From contig CP070627.1 in the NCBI GenBank assembly GCA_020355945.1, positions 5,805,343-5,811,060 on the forward strand: a DNA stretch of 5,718 bases. The letters run 5' to 3'. The DNA comes from Candidatus Aminicenantota bacterium (GTDB taxonomy: Bacteria > Acidobacteriota > Aminicenantia > UBA2199). A program made the position numbers and the translations under genes. Positions within the stretch are counted from its first letter, which is position 1. The number at the start of each line of letters is the position of its first letter. The notes beneath the pieces were generated by a model. The model made no database searches. It saw only the letters and a list, made by a program, of their open reading frames with translations, and had not been told where the DNA came from. This document shows, one piece after another, positions 1 through 3,942 of this stretch.

Positions 1-2
1 TC

Positions 3-38
3 AAGGGGGGGCAGTTTTTTCAAAAAGCGCCCCCCTTT
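3..38 (+). terminator. GC-rich hairpin, probable terminator of a gene left of the window
   Basis: A run of seven G preceded by AA (3-11) faces six C followed by TTT (30-38). Inside, a T-run (15-20) faces an A-run (22-26), so nearly the whole stretch folds into one long stem with a small bulge. The stem is followed by TTTAT, a short U-tract. This is the usual shape of an intrinsic terminator in Firmicutes and would close a gene lying left of the window. The reading frame of the next ORF happens to be open through it. Confidence 0.5.
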
Positions 39-49
39 ATAACCTGGCA

Positions 50-787
50 TTGAAATGTCTGGCAGAGTTTGAGAGTTTTATTGATCGCCAGTATCGGAGG
101 AAGCGGTTAGAAATGCTGCACCGGGATATGGAAGCGGAAATAGAGGCTCATTGGGATGCGGTGGATTGGGTTTATCGATATTTAAGAGATGAGGTATTAA
201 GTGGGGATAAAGATAGATTGAAAGTATTGAGAGAGTCGTTTGAGAATATTTCCCGGCTCAGTCGTCCTGTTTTTTTGGAACGGTACCTGGGCTATGATAA
301 ATTTTTTGAAGGGGATTCTGAGATTGTTGGCATGAGGGAGGAGTTGCTTTTAAAGATCATGAAGAGAGATGTGGTGGACCAGTGGTTGGCGGCGCATCGG
401 TTGGCGGGGGAGAAGGAATTTGAGAAAGAGGGAGAGCTGTTGACATTGGATTTTGCGGGTTACCACCCGGAAGACAAGAATTTCAAGTACTATCGAGAAT
501 ATACCGGGGAAGTGCTCATTGGTTTTTTGGGTAGTCCCAATTTAAAGCACAGCGATATTGTCACCTGTGTGGATGTCAGCCCGGATGGGAAATGGATTCT
601 CTCCGGCTCATATGATCACACCCTGAAATTATGGGATATAAATACGGGAACCTGTATCAAAACCATTCCTCTTCTCTGGATACCTGTCGAAATCAAACCC
701 CACCCCGACCACCCCGGTCTCTTTGCCACCGCTAATGCCAATTGCACCGTGACTTTTTTTGATTTTCGAGAAATATTAAATCTTTAA
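50..787 (+). CDS. Helical protein with a C-terminal WD40 remnant
   Basis: The 245-residue ORF from a TTG has two parts. Residues 1-160 are charged and predicted helical (for example around YRRKRLEMLHRDMEAEIEAH), and I do not recognise them. Residues 167-206 are a canonical WD40 repeat (VSPDGKWILSG then YDHTLKLWD). Residues 207-240 resemble a final propeller blade ending in TVTFFDF. WD40 propellers normally need six to eight blades as protein-interaction platforms, so 1.5 blades cannot form one alone. The frame is open leftwards to the window edge, but a terminator-like hairpin lies there and TTG 50 has no ribosome site. An ATG at 113 with GGAGG at 96-100 is an alternative start, though the 12-nt spacing is long. 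Base use shifts near 540: purine-rich before, C-rich after, suggesting a join or an internal deletion. It may be a decayed WD40 gene. That it is coding is fairly sure; function unknown. Confidence 0.65.
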   Translation: MKCLAEFESFIDRQYRRKRLEMLHRDMEAEIEAHWDAVDWVYRYLRDEVLSGDKDRLKVLRESFENISRLSRPVFLERYLGYDKFFEGDSEIVGMREELLLKIMKRDVVDQWLAAHRLAGEKEFEKEGELLTLDFAGYHPEDKNFKYYREYTGEVLIGFLGSPNLKHSDIVTCVDVSPDGKWILSGSYDHTLKLWDINTGTCIKTIPLLWIPVEIKPHPDHPGLFATANANCTVTFFDFREILNL

Positions 788-859
788 AAATTGAAACTCC
801 CGGATAGATCATCCTATTTTACCCCTGGAAATCCTTCCAAAAAGAAAAACAAGAAAAAG

Positions 860-898
860 AAAAGAAAAGGACAGGAATAGCCGCACCCTTTTTCTTTT
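860..898. terminator. Possible bidirectional terminator between convergent genes
   Basis: AAAAGAAAAGG (860-870) pairs with CCCTTTTTCTTTT (886-898), allowing a one-base bulge, around a 15-nt loop. It lies between the stop of the WD40 gene (+) and the stop of the regulator at 903 (-). T-rich tracts follow on both strands. The stem is A/T-dominated and so only moderately stable. Confidence 0.4.
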
Positions 899-902
899 AA
901 TC

Positions 903-1349
903 TTATTTTTTTTCACTTTTTAGTTTTTGTCTTTGGATATCTTTCTCCAGCAGGTCTTCGTTTCTATAGAAGTATTCTTTTGCCATGGCGATAATGGCAC
1001 CCCTGGCCATCAGTGAATTTTGCATAAGCCACAGCATTTCTTTTACTTCCTCTGTATAGTGGCCAAAGAGACCATCTTCAATAGTCACTCCTTTGGTCAC
1101 CTTTTCCGGGCGAAACATATCCCCTTCCCCGTGCAGCAAGTAGGTCAGGTTGACCCGGTACTGGCGGGAAAGATAAATTAAAAGTTCGACACCCGGCTTT
1201 TTTCTCCCTCTCTCAATCTCAGACAGGTTAACCACGGAAGTATTTAAAATTTCAGCAAATTTTCTTTGCTTTAAATTTAAATGAACCCGCACCGCCTTTA
1301 AGCGGCTGCCGATAGCTTCCAGGTCGGCAATTATACTTTTCTTTATCAC
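903..1349 (-). CDS. XRE-family (Cro/CI-type) transcriptional regulator 1
   Basis: This 148-residue protein has an N-terminal helix-turn-helix of the XRE/HTH_3 family at about residues 11-72. Helix 2 is near KQRKFAEIL (27-35) and the recognition helix near SVVNLSEIERG (38-48), followed by the typical KPGVELLIYLSRQYRVNLTYLL. Residues 95-148 are helical, carry no known enzyme or peptidase motif, and may be a dimerisation or ligand helix pair. The start is GTG at 1349 with GAGG only 4 nt upstream, a short spacing but the best available; no in-frame alternative is better. The family binds short dyads and usually represses its own and a divergent promoter. Here the 5' end faces a consensus + strand promoter and two dyads in 1371-1420, so control of the rightward transcript is a reasonable inference. 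It is convergent with the WD40 gene. Family assignment is secure; target and signal are unknown. Confidence 0.93.
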   Translation of the reverse strand: MIKKSIIADLEAIGSRLKAVRVHLNLKQRKFAEILNTSVVNLSEIERGRKKPGVELLIYLSRQYRVNLTYLLHGEGDMFRPEKVTKGVTIEDGLFGHYTEEVKEMLWLMQNSLMARGAIIAMAKEYFYRNEDLLEKDIQRQKLKSEKK

Positions 1350-1370
1350 AGCACCTCACAGTCACCAAAA

Positions 1371-1392
1371 AAATTAAACAAATCTTTAATTT
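1371..1392. promoter_or_regulatory. Candidate operator O1 (perfect dyad)
   Basis: AAATTAAA (1371-1378) and TTTAATTT (1385-1392) form a perfect 8-bp inverted repeat around the 6-nt spacer CAAATC. It lies between the GTG of regulator 1 and the divergent promoter. Its inner half-sites (ATTAAA-N6-TTTAAT) recur in O2, 30 bp away. XRE regulators commonly bind such dyads. Caution: the region is very AT-rich, so chance palindromes are more likely. Confidence 0.4.
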
Positions 1393-1396
1393 ATTA

Positions 1397-1425
1397 TTGA
1401 CAATTAAAGTATATTTTAATATAAT
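1397..1425 (+). promoter_or_regulatory. Perfect-consensus sigma-A promoter, rightward
   Basis: TTGACA (1397-1402), a 17-bp spacer, then TATAAT (1420-1425) match the vegetative sigma consensus at all 12 positions. Transcription would start near 1432. Such a strong promoter usually implies a repressor, and a dyad fills the spacer. The first convincing downstream gene starts at 2287, so the transcript would carry the long array-containing segment as its leader, or would be a non-coding RNA. Confidence 0.85.
1403..1420. promoter_or_regulatory. Candidate operator O2 inside the promoter spacer
   Basis: ATTAAA (1403-1408), N6, TTTAAT (1415-1420) has the same half-sites and the same 6-nt gap as O1, centred 30 bp away (about three helical turns). 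It covers exactly the spacer between -35 and -10, so a bound repressor would block RNA polymerase. The link to regulator 1 is inferred from position. Confidence 0.4.
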
Positions 1426-1431
1426 GCTGGC

Positions 1432-1578
1432 ATGATAAATATTGAACGAAATTCCCGGGAATGGGGCCGCATATGGTTTGAGCAGCGGTACAGGCAGGTG
1501 TGCCCGGTGGAGAGAGTATCCGGGCTGCGCCCTCTAAAAGGAAAGCAGCGGTTAACGGGTTATGGCGTTTTTGTTTAA
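1432..1578 (+). CDS. Possible leaderless 48-residue ORF, unknown function
   Basis: An ATG at 1432 lies 7 nt after the end of the consensus -10 box, so it would be at or very near the 5' end of the transcript, with no room for a ribosome site. The frame runs 48 codons to TAA at 1576. The product is basic and Arg/Trp-rich (begins MINIERNSREWGRIWFEQRY) and contains one Cys. I recognise no family. It ends in LTGYGVFV, where the DNA TTAACGGGTTA is one mismatch from the core of the downstream 21-bp repeats. Leaderless start and promoter position argue for it; short length and lack of any recognisable domain argue against. It could simply be the 5' part of a non-coding leader. Confidence 0.25.
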   Translation: MINIERNSREWGRIWFEQRYRQVCPVERVSGLRPLKGKQRLTGYGVFV

Positions 1579-1862
1579 TATTCATAGCTCAATCGACACC
1601 CCGGGAAAATTAACCGGTACGGAAGCCTTATTATATCAGAAAGGCCCCCGGCAGTCAACAGGTGCAGTCATCCTTTTAAGAAAAGGCTTATCAATACAAG
1701 AAGAAACAAACCAACACCCGCCTGTTGTATTTAGCTTAACCTTAATAAATTTTAAAAAATTAAAGGATAACTTAAGTTTTTCCACCGGCAGTGAACCCGG
1801 CCAGGGTATCAAACCAGGGATAAAAAGGAATTTACCGGGAAAACAAAATGAAAATGAGCAAA
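1579..1862 (+). other. Gene-poor leader segment with weak hairpins and an AT-rich tract
   Basis: I see no convincing gene here. A + strand frame is open from 1562 to 1873, but it has no ribosome site and an uninformative composition. CCTTTT (1672-1677) and AAAAGG (1681-1686) make a tight hairpin, nested inside CAACAGG (1656-1662) and CCTGTTG (1721-1727). One exact copy of the array core TTAACCGGT sits alone at 1610-1618, out of register with the array. About 1731-1790 is markedly AT-rich. These are visible features; a structured RNA or an unwinding element is only a guess. Confidence 0.35.
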
Positions 1863-2405
1863 GTAACCGCTAGAATTGGGAAATCCACCGCTGTAAATGT
1901 CTATCCCACCGGTGAAAAGGAGAATTTAACCGGTTACTTTGTCGGTTTAACCGGTGAAATTGAAAATTTAACCGGTGAAACAAAGGATTTAACCGGTTAC
2001 CTTCTTGATTTAACCGGTTACTTTCCCGATTTAACCGGTGAAAATGAGAAATTAACCGGTGAAAATAACAATTTAACCGGTTACTTTCCCGTTTTAACCG
2101 GTTACATTTTTGATTTAACCGGTTGGAATAGTAACCAGGGCAATAGTAGAAGAGTAGAGCAAAGTAAAAAGTTTCAAGCAAGAGAAAAAATAAAAATTTG
2201 CCGCGGGAGACAGGGGCTGCAGGGAGATTTTATAAGATTTTTTCCTTGTGATCTTTGTGATCTTGGTGGTAAGGAGGAGAATAATAATGACTTTAGAAAC
2301 AGAGAACACCACAGAAGTACCGGTAGAACCGACAACAACCGATACAACAACCCGGTCGAAACGATTCAGTCACCAGAATTTTCTTACCAAGATTGGCCGT
2401 TCTGA
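1848..2405 (+). CDS. Doubtful ORF across the 21-bp array (heptapeptide repeats)
   Basis: The frame encodes 185 residues. After MKMSK come three degenerate and ten clean seven-residue units of the form LTG(Y/E/W)xxx (about residues 6-96), then a low-complexity polar tail. Units with Tyr are followed by hydrophobic residues and units with Glu by polar ones, which could suit a real repeat protein. Against it: there is no ribosome site (the nearest GGA is about 18 nt upstream); the last 119 nt overlap the well-supported gene at 2287 in another frame; and Leu, Thr and Gly codons in the repeats never vary synonymously. The minus strand is also open across the array, as expected for 21-bp periodicity. 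I think the conservation is at the DNA level and this ORF is probably not translated, but a repeat peptide cannot be excluded. Confidence 0.25.
   Translation: MKMSKVTARIGKSTAVNVYPTGEKENLTGYFVGLTGEIENLTGETKDLTGYLLDLTGYFPDLTGENEKLTGENNNLTGYFPVLTGYIFDLTGWNSNQGNSRRVEQSKKFQAREKIKICRGRQGLQGDFIRFFPCDLCDLGGKEENNNDFRNREHHRSTGRTDNNRYNNPVETIQSPEFSYQDWPF
1863..2135 (+). repeat. 21-bp tandem repeat array with palindromic ACCGGT core (13 units)
   Basis: TTAACCGGT begins at 1926, 1947, 1968, 1989, 2010, 2031, 2052, 2073, 2094 and 2115: ten copies, exactly 21 bp apart, with an identical 9-bp core. In register to the left are three decayed units at 1863 (GTAACCGCT), 1884 (TCCACCGCT) and 1905 (CCCACCGGT). Two main unit types occur. 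One is GGTTAC plus a mainly pyrimidine-rich spacer, giving the palindrome TAACCGGTTA. The other is GGTGAA plus a purine-rich spacer. From unit 1905 the order is E-Y-E-E-Y-Y-E-E-Y-Y, then a terminal GGTTGG unit. 21 bp is two helical turns, so all cores face one side of the DNA. Iterons of plasmid or phage replicons and partition sites have similar design (family knowledge). No replication or partition gene is in the window, so the role is open. Confidence 0.9.
2246..2270 (+). repeat. Short tandem leader motif upstream of the 2287 gene
   Basis: TTGTGATCT occurs twice in direct tandem (2246-2254, 2255-2263), followed by TGGTGGT and then immediately by the AAGGAGG ribosome site (2271-2277). A related motif sits in the same place ahead of regulator 2 (3283-3300, minus strand). 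Rest of the stretch 2136-2245: purine-rich, no gene or clear promoter seen. Confidence 0.55.
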
Positions 2406-2682
2406 ATTTTTGTTGAAGGCGCTCCAGGAAGATACGCCGGAGAGGCGGGCAGGTTGTGGTATCACACCGGAAGCGGTTACCGCTTTTGAAAGCATCATAG
2501 CGAAGTTGAAATTGACCGATCAAGAACAGGAAGCTGCCAAGGCTTCGTTAAAAAGCTTGAGTGCCCGGCTTCGTGAAGAGCAAAAGGAAATGGAGAACCA
2601 ATATTCCATCTTCAAGCGAAAGATCAAAGCTGAGTTGCCTATGGAAGATTGGAAGAGATATGGTTTTGCCGACAAACAGTAA
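2287..2682 (+). CDS. Small helical protein of unknown function
   Basis: This is a 131-residue protein. Residues 1-24 are Thr/Glu-rich and likely disordered (many consecutive Thr near 16-22). Residues 30-131 look all-helical: a segment GRSEFLLKALQEDTPERR (37-54), a linker, a helix 61-75, a long amphipathic charged helix rich in Ala, Lys and Glu (78-107), and a tail ending MEDWKRYGFADKQ. No catalytic motif, signal peptide or membrane segment is visible. I chose ATG 2287 because AAGGAGG ends 9 nt upstream; an in-frame ATG at 2248 would precede the ribosome site and translate the leader motif. It lies downstream of the array and could be read from the promoter at 1397, as no clear nearer promoter is visible. 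A DNA-array-associated or structural role is only a guess from position. Gene call firm, function unknown. Confidence 0.85.
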   Translation: MTLETENTTEVPVEPTTTDTTTRSKRFSHQNFLTKIGRSEFLLKALQEDTPERRAGCGITPEAVTAFESIIAKLKLTDQEQEAAKASLKSLSARLREEQKEMENQYSIFKRKIKAELPMEDWKRYGFADKQ

Positions 2683-2693
2683 TTTTTAGCTGT

Positions 2694-2743
2694 TTTTCCT
2701 GGCCTGGGGGAGATTTGCATGTAATCCCCCCGGGTCAGGGAAA
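2694..2743. terminator. Long hairpin between convergent genes
   Basis: CCTGGCCTGGGGG (2698-2710) pairs with CCCCCCGGGTCAGG (2726-2739) using a few G-T wobbles, and GATT/AATC extends it inwards around a TGCATGT loop. Outer T and A runs (2694-2697, 2740-2743) lengthen the stem. It starts 11 nt after the stop of the 2287 gene and lies downstream of regulator 2. Neither strand has a U-tract after the stem, so this is not a classic intrinsic terminator; it may be a 3' stability structure or a shared transcription block. Confidence 0.5.
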
Positions 2744-2805
2744 CGTTGTCTGTCTACAGCCCGGACAAGCCGGAACCAGGAAAGAAAAATACGAGGACAC
2801 TCATA

Positions 2806-3270
2806 TTACTCTGAAAGTTCGGGGTGTTTATCAATCAAGGGCTTTAGTAGCAAGTAGAAAAATTGAAAAATGCTTTTTCGGATTATGGGGTATTTCAACA
2901 TGTATTTAATCAACAAAAGGTAGTTTTCCGGGATATCATCGGTTATTTTTTTGTTCAAATCCGGTTTTACCGGTATATCGATATCAGGAACCTCTTTAGA
3001 GCTAATCAGGTTAGAAAATTCAATAAAGGATTCTTTAATATCTCTATCCTGCTCATCCTTCCTATAAATAGGCGGTTCATTGTATAACAACCAATTCCCG
3101 GAAAGCTTGAAATGTCTGCCAAAATCTTCTAAAAATTCATTATCCGGCGTTCTTTGGTCATTTTCGTACCGCGATAGGGTTTGCGCAGTAATATCAAATA
3201 TCTTCCCTACCTCGATCAATTTAAGATTCCTGGATTTACGAATCATCTTTAATCTTGAACCTATAGTCAT
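2806..3270 (-). CDS. XRE-family (Cro/CI-type) transcriptional regulator 2
   Basis: This 154-residue protein starts MTIGSRLKMIRKSRNLKL and has an XRE helix-turn-helix in residues 3-62, with recognition-helix region TAQTLSRYENDQRTPD (28-43) and a downstream FGRHFKLSGNWLLY. Residues 63-110 form a charged linker. Residues 114-143 are strongly hydrophobic and helical (YLLLIKYMLKYPII, then IFQFFYLLL), which could be a dimer core or a short membrane-associated segment. I chose ATG 3270, preceded on the minus strand by AGGAAGG about 5 nt away; the longer ORF from 3303 would translate the leader motif. It is divergent from the secreted-protein gene at 3412 with a 141-bp shared control region, so it may regulate that gene. 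It is not a close copy of regulator 1. Family assignment is secure; target is inferred. Confidence 0.92.
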   Translation of the reverse strand: MTIGSRLKMIRKSRNLKLIEVGKIFDITAQTLSRYENDQRTPDNEFLEDFGRHFKLSGNWLLYNEPPIYRKDEQDRDIKESFIEFSNLISSKEVPDIDIPVKPDLNKKITDDIPENYLLLIKYMLKYPIIRKSIFQFFYLLLKPLIDKHPELSE

Positions 3271-3282
3271 TTTTACCTTCCT

Positions 3283-3300
3283 GTTAACCAAAATGACAAA
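3283..3300 (-). repeat. Leader motif upstream of regulator 2, related to 2246-2270
   Basis: On the minus strand TTTGTCATTTTGGT matches TTTGTGATCTTGGT of the 2287 gene leader at 12 of 14 positions. In both cases the ribosome site and an ATGACT start follow directly. The placement suggests a shared dispersed leader element. Confidence 0.45.
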
Positions 3301-3337
3301 CAAAAATTTTCCAATTTGCGAAACGTTGGGAAAAGAC

Positions 3338-3367
3338 TTGACAATTGGTTGGTTTTTGTTTTATTCT
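3338..3367 (+). promoter_or_regulatory. Probable promoter of the secreted-protein gene
   Basis: A perfect -35 TTGACA (3338-3343) is followed after 18 bp by TATTCT (3362-3367), a 4/6 match to the -10 consensus. Just upstream TTTTCC (3307-3312) and GGAAAA (3329-3334) form a 6-bp inverted repeat that could be an operator for the divergent regulator. On the minus strand a TATAAT occurs at 3384-3389 and could serve regulator 2. Confidence 0.55.
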
Positions 3368-3411
3368 TTATTTTCATAAGGTTATTATATCAAAAAAAGG
3401 AGGTTAAACCA

Positions 3412-3942
3412 ATGCGGGTTAAAACGGGTATAATTATTATGGTCTTTGTTATGGCCTGTCAGCTTTCAGGGGAAATTAAGGCTGCCGGAAAGTTATTAAT
3501 TCCCGGTGCAGGAAGTGGGGAAAAATCGTACAAGGGTGTTTTAACGATTACCCGGGCGGTAATTCGTATTGAATGTGACAAAAAGATATTTCAGCCCTTC
3601 AACCAATTTGACGCCCCTAAACAGGAAAGGTTAAATATAAAGGCCTCGGAATTATTAAGGATAGAAATTAATGAAAAAGAAAAAAAGATTTACCTGAGAG
3701 TTGAAGACTCTTTTGTAAGCAGGTATAGAAACATTCTCAACCTGGAATCCAGGCATGTAGGGTTTTCTGTTTCTACCGGTCATTTGTTTAAGGAATTTTG
3801 GGCGATTATTTTTGCTTATGAAAATCCCCTCGAATTATCGGAAATTGATAAGAAAGTTTTAAATTCAATAAACGAACGTGTCTACCCGGTATATACAAAG
3901 CACTGTTTTTATTGCACTAGAATGGAATATCTTCATCATTAA
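3412..3942 (+). CDS. Secreted or membrane-anchored protein of unknown function
   Basis: This 176-residue protein starts at ATG 3412 behind AAAGGAGGT (3396-3404), 7-8 nt upstream. The N-terminus MRVKTGIIIMVFVMACQLSG is an export signal: positive start and hydrophobic core (6-15). VMAC could be an imperfect lipobox giving a lipoprotein at Cys16; alternatively signal peptidase I could cut near IKA-A (23-25). The mature part has a beta-rich look early (KGVLTITRAVIRIE, LLRIEINEKEKKIYLRVE), then a helix, and ends with a Cys-x-x-Cys pair (165, 168) and two terminal His. That cluster could hold a disulfide or a metal, which I infer only from residue type. The beta-rich region faintly recalls PH-like small domains, but I do not claim a family. 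It is divergent from regulator 2, and its 3' end overlaps the convergent permease gene by 26 bp. Confidence 0.85.
   Translation: MRVKTGIIIMVFVMACQLSGEIKAAGKLLIPGAGSGEKSYKGVLTITRAVIRIECDKKIFQPFNQFDAPKQERLNIKASELLRIEINEKEKKIYLRVEDSFVSRYRNILNLESRHVGFSVSTGHLFKEFWAIIFAYENPLELSEIDKKVLNSINERVYPVYTKHCFYCTRMEYLHH

Noticed and set aside
1562..1873. 103-residue + strand ORF
   Set aside because: No ribosome site, no recognisable domain, overlaps other doubtful frames, and its LTG/STG bits reflect scattered array-like DNA motifs.
1863..2135. CRISPR array
   Set aside because: Conserved core is only 9 bp and spacers 12 bp; CRISPR repeats and spacers are each about 25-40 bp, and no cas gene is present.
1870..2181. 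Minus-strand ORF with NRLN heptad repeats
   Set aside because: It is the mirror of the 21-bp array; a 21-bp period keeps a frame open on either strand, and no ribosome site supports it.
2470..2488. AAGCGGTTACCGCTT near-palindrome inside the 2287 gene as another array site
   Set aside because: Lacks the ACCGGT centre and the 21-bp register, and lies in well-supported coding sequence.
2961..2985. Other ACCGGT occurrences (also near 2319 and 3776) as dispersed operators
   Set aside because: CCGG-containing words are common throughout this DNA; these copies lack the TTA flank and any spacing pattern.
903..3270. Toxin-antitoxin pair formed by an XRE regulator and a small neighbour
   Set aside because: No toxin fold is recognisable, and neither XRE gene is in a same-strand pair with a small gene.
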